This document shows, piece after piece, positions 24,435 through 33,334 of a stretch of 52,589 nt of DNA. Source of the DNA: MGIIb-Q1 sp964342465 (GTDB taxonomy: Archaea > Thermoplasmatota > Poseidoniia > Poseidoniales > Thalassarchaeaceae); NCBI GenBank assembly GCA_964342465.1, contig CAYFFQ010000015.1, positions 1-52,589 on the forward strand. Direction: 5' to 3'. A program made the translations under genes and the position numbers. Position 1 is the first letter of the stretch. Each line of letters starts with the position of its first letter. The notes beneath the pieces were generated by a model that saw nothing but the letters and a program-made list of their open reading frames with translations, was not told the DNA's origin and made no database searches.

Positions 24435-27400
24435 TCCACTTCTTCCGTGATACCCTCGATATCGAGGTCGTCGGGCTCTCGCTCCTCGCCCTCTCCATCG
24501 AGTTCAGACTGTTCTGCTTGTTGAATGGTAAGTTCGACACTGTGTTTATCCTCCATGTCCTCGCGGTAGTCCTCGGCTCGGTCGGCCAGTGATGCGAGTG
24601 TCCCACCACCACCAGCCTCAAGTGCATCTGCGGCGAATGTGATTTCCACCACCGCATCACCCTGCTCGGGCTTCTCAGCAGATTCGGTTTCAGGTTCATC
24701 ATCGGCATCTTCCACCTGCTCGCTCTCCAACAGGTCTGTGATGTCCAACCCCCCAAGGGATGCGGGCTTGGCAAGTTCTTGTGGTGCCTTCGGCATCTCT
24801 TCCACACAGGGCAGGTGATCCAATGCGAGTTTCGCCTGCTGCGTTTTCTGAATCGCTTCCAATTCCTTGAATGCTGCATCTCCGACCTCTATCGCCTGTT
24901 CGCGGCCGAAATCGGTTATGAGTGTGCTACATCCATCGCCAGTGTGGGTGATACCGATGTGGTTGTCTGCCAGTTGCAGGCTCACTTTTCGTAGAGTGAC
25001 CATGATGAACTGTGCCTGTTGACTGCGCAGACGGCAGAGCGAAGCGATTCTCTCGGCGTTGAAGGTGTCGAGATTCTGGTCGACTTCATCGAAGTAGTAG
25101 AACGGCGATGGTTCGTAGTCCTGAATGGCGAAAATCATGGCTAGGGCCGCCATTGACTTCTCCCCGCCGGAGAGCAGACTGAGCCCGCTCTTCTTTCCTG
25201 GTGGGCGCGCCCACATCTGCAAGCCGCCTTCGAACGGCTTCTTCGGATTCTCTAGGCGGAGTTCTCCAGCCCCACCCGGTTGCAGATGTTGATAGACTCG
25301 GCTGAAATTCTCATTGACCATTTCTAGAACCATGACGAGTCTGTCTCTCCTCTCGGTCTCGAGTTGCTGTTCGAGTTCAATGAGGCCTTCGCGGTCCTTT
25401 CGCAGCCGCTTGGAATCGTTCTTCAGCAACTCACTGCGTTCAACCGCCTCATCGTACTGCTCGATGGCATGCATGTTGACATCACCGAGGTTGGCGACTC
25501 TTCGCTCAAGATTCCTGACTGCAGATTCCGCTTCGGTGACTGTGGGGAGTACCGTCTCCTGCGGGGCAGGTTTGAGGCTCATCTCCTTCATTTCAGAATC
25601 GAGTTCCGCCAGTGCCGACCTCTTCTGTTCAATTTGGAGATTGAGGTCGCTGATTCTCTTGTTGACGGTGTCTCTTTCTCTAACCATCTGTTCAACACGG
25701 GTTGCGAGTTTGGCCCTCTCAGTGGTCAGTAGAAGTCTCTGTTCGTCCAACTCCTTGTGCTCAGATGTGACCTCGTCGTGTGCTGAGGCCACCTGTTCCA
25801 ACTCACTCTGGATGGCATCAATCTCATCCTTCATCTTCTTGATGCGACCCTCTGCCTTGCTGATGGTTGAGACCTGCTGTTCAATTCGGCGATTGAGGTC
25901 CTTCAACTGATTGTTGAAGATGACTGACTGAGACTCGCCGCCGGAAAGAGTCGATTGCGCTTGCAGCCGTTTTCTCTCCGCATCCGTTCTCAACTCCAAT
26001 GATTCCTGCAACTTTCTGGATAGGTGTTGTGGGCTGCCATCCTGTAACGCCTCTGCTGCCAACACCTTCTCCTCTCTCGCTCTCTCCAGTGAGAGCGCAG
26101 CATCTTCAGCCGCTTTCAGAGACTTCTTCTCCGACTGCTCGACATCCTCGAGTTTCTTCTTCGCCACCTTGACCTTGCTGGTGGCATCGGTGAAGTCCTT
26201 TTCAGCCCGCGTGAGGTCTTCTTTCCATGCCCTCGCCTTGAAGAGATGGTCATCATTGACGGAATTGGTGATGCGATTCCTGACTGCCTGCTCTGTTTTT
26301 CGCAACTCGGCGAGAGCCGCCCTCGTGGTTTCAGAGATGAGCCGCAGCCTCTCCACCTCGGCATCCGCCTTTTCAACTAGAGAAGTGCCTAGAATCTTGC
26401 CGCCGAACTGAGGGCGATTGGTGCGCTGAGAACCGCCGACCATCGCACCAGTTCCTTCCACGACCGAGCCGGAGCGAGTCACCATTCGCACCCCGCCCAT
26501 GTGGCGGCGAGCGACATCCATCTTCTCCACAATCAGCGTGTCCCTCACGACATTCATCACCGCCAATTCAATGGAGGGGTCATACTCCAGTAGGTCGTAG
26601 GCGAATCCCACCACCCCTGGTTGTCTCGAGACCATTACCGACCTGCCACCCGGTCTGCGTGACTGTAGTTTGTTCAGAGGGAGGAATGTAGCCCTTCCTG
26701 CCTTCTTGTTGCGTAGCCATGAGATACAGGTGGCCGCCGTTTCATCATCCCGCACCACGATGCTGTTCATGCCGCCGCCGAGTGCGTAGGCGAGTGCATC
26801 TTCATCACGGGAATCCTTCGGCGCACAGAGTTCTGAAATGGAGCCTAGAATACCACTGACTTCACCCGAATCACGCAATGTGAGGAGGGCCTGAACCGCC
26901 CTCGCCATTCCGGCTTTGGACCCGCTCTGATTCTCCATCTCTCCACGTGCCCGCAGCAATTTCATCTCGGCTTCCCTGAGTCGCTCTTCCACCGCCTGCA
27001 CATCGTCGACCAACCCTCTCTCCTGACGCTGGATTCTTGCCAACTCCTCCGCCAATTTGGTTCGGTCATGTTGAGGGGCATCCGCTTCGAGTTCTTCTCC
27101 TTGGAGGAGAAGGTCGTCTCTGTTCAGGCGCGCTTCATCGAGTGCTGTTTCAACTTCAGCAAGGCTCTCGGATGCAATGATGACCTGCTGTTTCTCCAAT
27201 TCTGCTGCGAGTTTTGCTTTGTTGGCATCTTCCTGCGCCTTCTCGACCGCATCGGATGCCTTTCCGAAGGCGCGGTTCAATTCATGCACTGCTTTGTCGC
27301 CTGAATCCATCGCCTTCCTCGCCGACTCCTCTCTCGATGCCGCTTCTTTCAGATTTCTCTCGGCTTCATCAACGGTCTCGCGCGCTGTATTCAGTTTTCT

Positions 27401-28468
27401 TTCATGGTCGTCAAGTGCCTGCTGTGCTTCATCGCGCTCACTCTCAAGAACTGTCATCTCCTCGTCGGCTTCCTCGATGTCTTTGGTGAGTTCTTCAATT
27501 CGGTCTGTTCTGGTGCCGACATCGACCTCGAGTTTCCGCCGCTGCTCAGAGAGTTTCTTGCCATCATCTCCGATGACTTCGTTGAGTTGGCGCTGAATTT
27601 CAGCCAGTTTCTCATCAATTTCAAGGATTTGGATATTCCCATTCTTGATTTCGGCCCCCACCGAATCAAGACGGGCGATGTAATCTCCACGCTCGTCGGT
27701 GACTAGTTCAATCTCCTCAAGACGGCTGCGATGGCGAGAATGCATCAGAGTCATTCTCGCCTCGTCCAACGATTCCTGAAGTGAGCGGAACTTGACAGCC
27801 TCCTCTCTCTCCTTGGACAACCTCTTAATTCGTTTCCCGATTTCATCTTCAAGCAGGGTAATTTGTTCAATGTATTGTTCAACTTTGTCACGCAGGCGGC
27901 CTGCCTTGCGTATCTCGTCATCATAGGTGGTCACCCCAGCGACCTCCTCGAGCACCTTGCGGCGAGCATTGTCGGTCATCGTCGCAAGGTGAGTGACATC
28001 TCCCTGCAAAACGATGTTGTAACCATCACCCCTCGCTCCAGCACCGGTCAACAGACGGCGGAATTCACCCGCTGTCGATGGTCGCTCGTTGAGATAATAT
28101 GCAGATGTCGCATTGCCCTTGCGGCCAAGGCGAACGGTACGAGTCAGAAGCACTTCTTCGGAATCGACTTTTAGACGGCGGTTTCCCGATTCACCCTTGG
28201 GATTGTCGAACACCAGTGTGACCTTGCACTTCTTAGCAGGACGGCCGCGAACCCCACCATTGAAGATGAGTTCAGCGACATTCTGAGCCCTGAGGCTCTT
28301 CGAACTCTTGGCGCCCAAGACGAACTGTAAAGCATCACCGCAATTGGACTTCCCTGAACCGTTCGGCCCAGTGATCCCTGTGAATCCCCCTTCGAACGGA
28401 ATGACCACTTCACCCTTGAACGATTTGAAATTCTCCATTAGTATTGCTTTCAGATGCAAGTTTCCCAT
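24431..28468 (-). CDS. smc: Chromosome segregation ATPase SMC
   Basis: Core ATPase of prokaryotic condensin. 1345 residues from ATG 28468. N-terminal head MGNLHLKAILMENFKSFKG with Walker A GPNGSGKSN. Two long coiled coils flank a hinge at roughly residues 510-670 (VSGILGSISELC, GRATFLPLNKLQ, VEGTGAMVGGS). The C-terminal head has the signature LSLLSGGEKSMAALAMIFAI and Walker B PFYYFDEVDQNLD. About 150 acidic residues follow the head, longer than the usual ~1180-residue family member. An upstream in-frame ATG at 28567 is rejected because a TATA box (28524-28531) lies downstream of it. Confidence 0.96.
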   Translation of the reverse strand: MGNLHLKAILMENFKSFKGEVVIPFEGGFTGITGPNGSGKSNCGDALQFVLGAKSSKSLRAQNVAELIFNGGVRGRPAKKCKVTLVFDNPKGESGNRRLKVDSEEVLLTRTVRLGRKGNATSAYYLNERPSTAGEFRRLLTGAGARGDGYNIVLQGDVTHLATMTDNARRKVLEEVAGVTTYDDEIRKAGRLRDKVEQYIEQITLLEDEIGKRIKRLSKEREEAVKFRSLQESLDEARMTLMHSRHRSRLEEIELVTDERGDYIARLDSVGAEIKNGNIQILEIDEKLAEIQRQLNEVIGDDGKKLSEQRRKLEVDVGTRTDRIEELTKDIEEADEEMTVLESERDEAQQALDDHERKLNTARETVDEAERNLKEAASREESARKAMDSGDKAVHELNRAFGKASDAVEKAQEDANKAKLAAELEKQQVIIASESLAEVETALDEARLNRDDLLLQGEELEADAPQHDRTKLAEELARIQRQERGLVDDVQAVEERLREAEMKLLRARGEMENQSGSKAGMARAVQALLTLRDSGEVSGILGSISELCAPKDSRDEDALAYALGGGMNSIVVRDDETAATCISWLRNKKAGRATFLPLNKLQSRRPGGRSVMVSRQPGVVGFAYDLLEYDPSIELAVMNVVRDTLIVEKMDVARRHMGGVRMVTRSGSVVEGTGAMVGGSQRTNRPQFGGKILGTSLVEKADAEVERLRLISETTRAALAELRKTEQAVRNRITNSVNDDHLFKARAWKEDLTRAEKDFTDATSKVKVAKKKLEDVEQSEKKSLKAAEDAALSLERAREEKVLAAEALQDGSPQHLSRKLQESLELRTDAERKRLQAQSTLSGGESQSVIFNNQLKDLNRRIEQQVSTISKAEGRIKKMKDEIDAIQSELEQVASAHDEVTSEHKELDEQRLLLTTERAKLATRVEQMVRERDTVNKRISDLNLQIEQKRSALAELDSEMKEMSLKPAPQETVLPTVTEAESAVRNLERRVANLGDVNMHAIEQYDEAVERSELLKNDSKRLRKDREGLIELEQQLETERRDRLVMVLEMVNENFSRVYQHLQPGGAGELRLENPKKPFEGGLQMWARPPGKKSGLSLLSGGEKSMAALAMIFAIQDYEPSPFYYFDEVDQNLDTFNAERIASLCRLRSQQAQFIMVTLRKVSLQLADNHIGITHTGDGCSTLITDFGREQAIEVGDAAFKELEAIQKTQQAKLALDHLPCVEEMPKAPQELAKPASLGGLDITDLLESEQVEDADDEPETESAEKPEQGDAVVEITFAADALEAGGGGTLASLADRAEDYREDMEDKHSVELTIQQAEQSELDGEGEEREPDDLDIEGITEEVE

Positions 28469-28523
28469 CCCCTGCGAATGCGTCGCTTTACGCGACCACG
28501 AAAGTGCGGGGTCTTTCAAGGGA

Positions 28524-28531
28524 CTATAAAT
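28524..28531 (-). promoter_or_regulatory. TATA box of the smc-scpA-scpB operon
   Basis: The minus strand reads CATTTATAGTCCC. The expected transcript start is near 28500, leaving a leader of about 30 nt ending in GCAGGGG before ATG 28468. Confidence 0.6.
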
Positions 28532-28694
28532 GATGGTGGTCCGGCAGGCGAGTGAGGGTGATTTCAAAACCCCGAATGCAACGCCGTCAAGCGTTCCATA
28601 GATAATCCGTCATGCCTCCACCTCACCCGCCATCCAGTAGATGTCCTCAATGGAGATGAGCGTCAGATGACTACCGGACTTTCAACCCGAGAAA

Positions 28695-29060
28695 CCGAGT
28701 CACATGCCCTAGCCTTGCAGTTCAAACCGTTCCGTAGCCCAAACCCGAGTCCAACAGCGAATGTCCCGAGTCACATGCCCTAGCCTTGCAGTTCAAACCG
28801 TTCCGTAGCCCAAACCCGAGTCCAACAGCGAATGTCCCGAGTCACATGCCCTAGCCTTGCAGTTCAAACCAGACTGTCGCCCAANNNNNNNNNNNNNNNN
28901 NNNNNNNNNNNNNNNNNNNNNNNNNNNNNNNNNNNNNNNNNNNNNNNNNNNNNNNNNNNNNNNNNNNNNNNNNNNNNNNNNNNNGAATGTCCCGAGTCAC
29001 ATGCCCTAGCCTTGCAGTTCAAACCAGACTGTCGCCCAAACCCGAGCCGGCACTCAATTC
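28695..29060. repeat. 71-bp tandem repeat with an assembly gap, upstream of smc
   Basis: CGAGTCACATGCCCTAGCCT begins at 28696, 28767, 28838 and, after the gap, 28993 (period 71 where contiguous). Copies split into two types in the second half: GTTCCGTAGCCC or AGACTGTCGCCC. A stray half-unit GTTCCGTAGCCCAAACCCGA lies at about 29095. The 725-bp space 28469-29193 otherwise holds only the smc promoter and leader. Confidence 0.95.
28885..28984. other. Assembly gap (100 N) inside a tandem array
   Basis: Exactly 100 Ns flanked on both sides by the same 71-bp repeat family. The spacing across the gap (155 bp between unit starts) is not a multiple of 71, so the true length differs from 100. Confidence 1.
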
Positions 29061-29193
29061 GGTGAAGAAAACTGGCCGTCGTGTCATGTCAAACCGTTCC
29101 GTAGCCCAAACCCGAGTCAGAGGCACACCCGATGTTGTATGCGGTGGAGAGCACACCGTCCAAAACATCGAAAGATGCACACCCGAGTGGAAA

Positions 29194-30081
29194 TCAAAGG
29201 AATTCTCCCATGAATTCGCATTGGACACAACCCTGTCCGTTGCAGTAGTGGCACTGACGCCCAACCCGTATCTCCTCCTCAGTCGATGTACCCTGTTGGA
29301 AGAGGTCTTCATATTCATCGAGTGAAAGGGCCGAGCGGAGTTGACCGACCGTCATCACTCCACCTGAGCCAGAACCCTTCTTCTTTGACTTCTCCAGTGG
29401 GCCGCGGAAACCACCCATGCCTGAAACAGTCCAGCCGTCATCTCCCTCTGACCTCGGTTTGCTCCTAAGGCTGGAGACAGCCTTCATCACCACCAATGCA
29501 CCGATGAGGATGAGCGCTACCTCGACGAGAAATGCTGGCACAGTTATTCCTATGACATCTTCCCAATCAAGAGGTTGTCCCTTCCCCGACAGCATCCCGA
29601 AGGAGTCTGCGAGCCCGACACCTGCCATCGTGAATCCGAGCAGAAGGCGGAATCTCGCCCAGTTCTTGGCAACTCGTTGATTCACTTTCATCTTCCCAGC
29701 CTGCTTCAGAGCCAGCAGAGGAGCCGCCAAAGTGAGTGAAAATCCGAGCGCTGCCAACACGATGTCAGTGGAGTGGTAGGTTCCCAACGGAGAGAGGCAA
29801 GGGCTACTTCGATTCTGTTGCAGACTCTGGTTGATACTCTCCTTGCTGCAATCGTTGAGGAGCACGGAACTCAATTCCATCTTGTAATTGACCACTCCAT
29901 CGGGATATTGGAAAAAGTAGAGACCGATTTCCACATTGTAGACCACGAAGGCGAGGAGAAACACTCCGATGAGGGCGAGCAGAACGGGCTTCGCCTTGGA
30001 CATCGATTCATCTGCGCCGCCGAAGACTGATAGGAGTTGTGTTGGGGAGCGCCCCTCATCTCCCCCTTCTCGACTACTCAA
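29194..30081 (-). CDS. Membrane protein with C-terminal zinc-ribbon motif, function unknown
   Basis: 295 residues. About four hydrophobic segments: 31-55 (VLLALIGVFLLAFVVYNVEI), 105-125 (VLAALGFSLTLAAPLLAL), 143-165, and 175-200 (IGITVPAFLVEVALILIGALVV). An outside loop between the first two contains two Cys. The cytosolic tail has a Gly/Lys-rich linker and then a Cys cluster CHYCNGQGCVQC (C277, C280, C285, C288; CxxC-x4-CxxC), probably binding zinc. Function not recognised; a signalling or scaffold role would be a guess. Confidence 0.6.
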   Translation of the reverse strand: MSSREGGDEGRSPTQLLSVFGGADESMSKAKPVLLALIGVFLLAFVVYNVEIGLYFFQYPDGVVNYKMELSSVLLNDCSKESINQSLQQNRSSPCLSPLGTYHSTDIVLAALGFSLTLAAPLLALKQAGKMKVNQRVAKNWARFRLLLGFTMAGVGLADSFGMLSGKGQPLDWEDVIGITVPAFLVEVALILIGALVVMKAVSSLRSKPRSEGDDGWTVSGMGGFRGPLEKSKKKGSGSGGVMTVGQLRSALSLDEYEDLFQQGTSTEEEIRVGRQCHYCNGQGCVQCEFMGEFL

Positions 30082-30126
30082 CTTTTCGGCATTCTATGAT
30101 TCCCCCTTGGTTTGGAAGCTACCGGA

Positions 30127-30345
30127 CCTGAAGAATTGGGCCATCACCACAAAGGCGAAAAATCGGCCCAGCCGCAGGGTGTTGGATACTACCGCGCCTG
30201 AAGAATTGGGCCGTCACCACGAAGGCGAAAAATCGGCCCAGCCGCAGGGTGTTGGATACTACCGCGCCTGAAAAATTGACCCATCACCACTGCCAAAGCG
30301 GGTCGCGAGGGGTGGAGACCTGCGAACACCCCTCCTGATGAATTG
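30127..30345. repeat. 70-bp tandem repeat in the divergent space before nadB
   Basis: CCTGAAGAATTGGGCC-type units begin at 30127, 30197 and 30267 (period 70), with a decayed fourth at about 30334. This is the clearest array in a divergent intergenic region (354 bp, 30082-30435). No convincing TATA box was seen for either gene. Confidence 0.9.
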
Positions 30346-30435
30346 GGCAACCCCACCGAAACGGGATTGCAGGTGGGGAGTTGGAGAGAGCAACCTTCAA
30401 TGCGCAATCACCAGAGGGTGGTAGGAGGGTGGCGG

Positions 30436-32097
30436 ATGGTCGATGTGACGGTCGTCGGTTCCGGTATCGCCGGACTCTTCGTCGCACTCCGTTGTGCTAG
30501 AGTAGGCCACTCGGTGGCTCTAGTGACCAAACTATCACTTTCCGATTCGTCCACCAATCGCGCTCAGGGTGGAATCGCCGGCGTCTTAGATTCTGCCGAC
30601 TCCGCCGCACTCGAATCGCATGTACAGGACACCTTGGTGGCCGGCGGCGGCCTCGGCGACGAGGAAATTGTTCGGATGGTGGTATCGGAGGCGGGCGCGA
30701 GAATCCGAGACCTCATCAGTGAGGGAGTCGAGTTCGACAGAGGTGATGGAGGAGTGTACTCTCTCGCCATGGAGGGGGGCCACCGGAGCAGGAGGATTCT
30801 TCACGCCAAGGATGCGACTGGTGTCGAGATTGAGCGGGCGCTCGTCGCCGCCTGTAAAGCGGAGGAGGGGGTGACAATCCATGAAGGGTGTATGGCTGTT
30901 GACTTGGTCTTGGAGGATAGGGAAGCGGCGAAGAGGAAGGTCGTCGGCATCTGGTGCCTCCCTGAAAAGGGTCAGATGTTCACCTTACCTTCGAGAAAAA
31001 TCGTCCTCGCCACCGGCGGTGCAGGTCAACTGTGGCGGCAGACCACCAACCCGAGGGTGGCAACAGGTGATGGTATCGCTATGGCGGTTCGGGCTGGAGC
31101 GGCTGTCAAGGACCTTGAGTTCGTACAGTTCCACCCCACCGCATTCGCCAATGGGGAGGAGTCACCATTCCTCATCTCAGAAGCGGTACGCGGCGATGGT
31201 GCAGTGTTGATGAGCCATGACAATCTAACCGATTGGCGATTGGCGAAGAAGTCTGATGCAGATGCAGACCCAAGAGACTACTCTTTCATGAGGTTCGCTG
31301 ACAACAGAGGTAGCCTTGCAACCCGCGATGTGGTTGCGAGGGCTTGTGATGCTGAACTGAAGAGAAGCGGGCGCCATCATGTGTATCTGGTCACGGAACA
31401 CCTCGATTCCGCCGAGTTGGAGAGAAGATTTCCAAACATTGCCAAGAGAATGAAGAAGAGTGGTCTGAGTCTCGGTCGCGACGCCATTCCCGTTGCCCCT
31501 GCGGCGCACTACATAGTCGGGGGGTTGGCGGTCAATTCAGACGGAGAGGTCTATCAGAAAACCCCTGAAAACCTAGACAAAAGGATGAGATTCAAGGGGG
31601 TTGACATAGTTTCAGATGTATTGCTCGAAGGGCTTTACGCCATCGGAGAAACCGCCTGCACCGGCCTGCACGGAGCAAACAGACTGGCCAGCAACTCCCT
31701 GCTCGAAGCAGTCGTCTTCTCGCACCGAGCGGGTGAGAACATCAAACGGCAATTGAAAGAGGAGGAAGAGCAACAAATCGACCTGCCACAGTGGCGGGCG
31801 GAGGGGTTGGGCGATTTGGAGGAACACACACCGCTGGTCCATGACAGAACCGAACTGCGCTCAACCATGTCCGACGATGTCGGTCTTGTAAAACGAGACT
31901 GGCGAATGAACAGAGCAGCGCGGCGACTCGCTCTGTTGGACGACGAAGTTGACAGAATATGGCAGCGCTGCCAACCATCAAGGGAGGTTGTGGAACTGCG
32001 AAACATGGTCCTAGTAGCGAGATTGGTCATCTCATCGAGCCTCATCCGCCGGAAGAACATCGGTCTGCATTACAACCTCGACCTGCTTGAGGATTGA
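30436..32097 (+). CDS. nadB: L-aspartate oxidase
   Basis: FAD enzyme oxidising L-aspartate to iminoaspartate, first step of de novo NAD synthesis. 553 residues. N-terminal FAD-binding VVGSGIAGL, then STNRAQGGIAG, the substrate-site block LEFVQFHPTAF, ISEAVRGDGAVL, RDVVARA, APAAHYIVGGL, and GLYAIGETACTGLHGANRLASNSLLE. A C-terminal helical domain follows (NRAARRLALL...LRNMVLVARLVISSSLIR). ATG 30436 is chosen because GGAGGG lies about 8 nt upstream and the protein begins directly with the dinucleotide fold. Succinate dehydrogenase flavoprotein is the nearest relative, but length and the GETACTGLHG context fit NadB. nadA and nadC are not in the window. Confidence 0.94.
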   Translation: MVDVTVVGSGIAGLFVALRCARVGHSVALVTKLSLSDSSTNRAQGGIAGVLDSADSAALESHVQDTLVAGGGLGDEEIVRMVVSEAGARIRDLISEGVEFDRGDGGVYSLAMEGGHRSRRILHAKDATGVEIERALVAACKAEEGVTIHEGCMAVDLVLEDREAAKRKVVGIWCLPEKGQMFTLPSRKIVLATGGAGQLWRQTTNPRVATGDGIAMAVRAGAAVKDLEFVQFHPTAFANGEESPFLISEAVRGDGAVLMSHDNLTDWRLAKKSDADADPRDYSFMRFADNRGSLATRDVVARACDAELKRSGRHHVYLVTEHLDSAELERRFPNIAKRMKKSGLSLGRDAIPVAPAAHYIVGGLAVNSDGEVYQKTPENLDKRMRFKGVDIVSDVLLEGLYAIGETACTGLHGANRLASNSLLEAVVFSHRAGENIKRQLKEEEEQQIDLPQWRAEGLGDLEEHTPLVHDRTELRSTMSDDVGLVKRDWRMNRAARRLALLDDEVDRIWQRCQPSREVVELRNMVLVARLVISSSLIRRKNIGLHYNLDLLED

Positions 32098-32100
32098 GGC

Positions 32101-32405
32101 TCGGTCAACCACTCGGATTAAAGTTCAAAATACTTTAATTCGGGGCCTAATTTCACAGCCCCCTTCGGCTCTGTCAATCACTCGGATTGGAGTTCAAAAT
32201 ACTTGAATTCGAGGTCTAATTTCACAGCCCCTTCGGCTCTGTCAATCACTCAGATTGGAGTTCTGAATACTTGAATCGGGGCCTAATTTCACAGCCCATT
32301 CGGCTCGGTCTATCACTCAGATTGGAGTTCTGAATACTTGAATCGGGGCCTAATTTCACAGCCCCCTTCGGCTCTGTCAATCACTCAGATTGGAGTTCTG
32401 AATAC
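32101..32405. repeat. Five-copy 67-69-bp tandem repeat between convergent nadB and panE
   Basis: ACTCRGATTGGAGTT-type units occur at 32111, 32180, 32248, 32315 and 32383 (spacings 69, 68, 67, 68). The last copy is the real 3' end of panE: its final nine codons and stop. The other four are copies of that coding tail plus about 40 bp of downstream DNA. Each unit holds a small stem AGCC-CCTTC-GGCT. Copies nearest panE are most alike; those near nadB have diverged. Confidence 0.95.
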
Positions 32406-33330
32406 CCTTGACCATCACCAGCAATTGTTGGTTCAGTGGCGTGGGAATGCCCAATTCTTCCCCCCGTCTGACGACCTCTCCACAGATGGATTCAATCTCC
32501 GTCGCCCTTCCCGCCATCACATCCTGAAGCATGGAACAGCGGTTGGCCGCGGTAGCACTCAACACCGCATCAAGTTCCACCTCACAGTCGAAGTGCGACA
32601 TGTCGACACCCTCCGCTTCAGCCACGAGAACAGCCTCTCGCATCGCCGCAAGAGCCTGTTCATGCAACTCCGGCTGAGCCAGCAGTTCGCCGTTCCTGAC
32701 GCCACAGATGGCGGCCAGTGGATTGATGGCCACATTGATGAGGAGTTTGTTCCACACAAGTTCATGGACATCGAATTCCCATTGAGGAATCAACTGAGCA
32801 TCCTCCAACAGGTCAAGCAGCCGGTGGACTCTTACATCATCGACATCGAGTTCAGACTCATCCAGCGAGGCGAGGCGTACAAATCCACGCCCTGTCCACC
32901 TCACCTCACCCGAACCGATTCGCATGGCAGCGTGTGTGGTGCTTCCAGCCAGCACTCTGTGTCGGCCGATGCGGGCCACCAGCCTCTCCCAGTGGCCAAG
33001 CCCGTTTTGGATGCTGAAGGCGATGCCGCGGGGTTTCAACAATTCTTCAGCAACCTTCGCAAGGGTTGTCGTCGAATCGGCCTTCCCACAGATTATGGCT
33101 ACATCCGCACAACTCCTCAGAGGTGTGGGGACCTCACCCTCAATCACCACCCATCTCTGTGGCTGATGGTGAATAACCTCCCCCTCAGGAGAGTGGAGAA
33201 CAACTCCCGACTGGGTCAATGCGGCATACTTGGCACCACGCGCATAGAGCAACAGGTCAGCATCGGTATCGGCAAGTGCAGCAGCCACAAGTGAGCCGAT
33301 GGCTCCAACACCGAGGATTGCCACCCGCAC
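32377..33330 (-). CDS. panE: Ketopantoate reductase family protein (PanE/ApbA)
   Basis: NADPH-dependent reductase expected to make pantoate for coenzyme A. 317 residues from GTG 33330, which starts five bases after the stop of the preceding gene and follows GGAGGGGG; ATG 33366 overlaps that gene by 32 bp and is less likely. N-terminal Rossmann motif AILGVGAIGS, CGKADSTTTLA, SIQNGLGHWE, then the C-terminal domain with WNKLLINVAINPLAAICG and DVMAGRATEIESICGEVVRRGEELGIPTP, typical of PanE. The last nine codons belong to the repeat unit of the downstream array. Confidence 0.88.
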   Translation of the reverse strand: MRVAILGVGAIGSLVAAALADTDADLLLYARGAKYAALTQSGVVLHSPEGEVIHHQPQRWVVIEGEVPTPLRSCADVAIICGKADSTTTLAKVAEELLKPRGIAFSIQNGLGHWERLVARIGRHRVLAGSTTHAAMRIGSGEVRWTGRGFVRLASLDESELDVDDVRVHRLLDLLEDAQLIPQWEFDVHELVWNKLLINVAINPLAAICGVRNGELLAQPELHEQALAAMREAVLVAEAEGVDMSHFDCEVELDAVLSATAANRCSMLQDVMAGRATEIESICGEVVRRGEELGIPTPLNQQLLVMVKGIQNSNLSD

Positions 33331-33334
33331 CGTC

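Noticed and set aside
28707..28760. GTTCAAACC-type sequence suggesting a tRNA T-loop
   Set aside because: No matching acceptor or anticodon stems, and it is part of the 71-bp unit.
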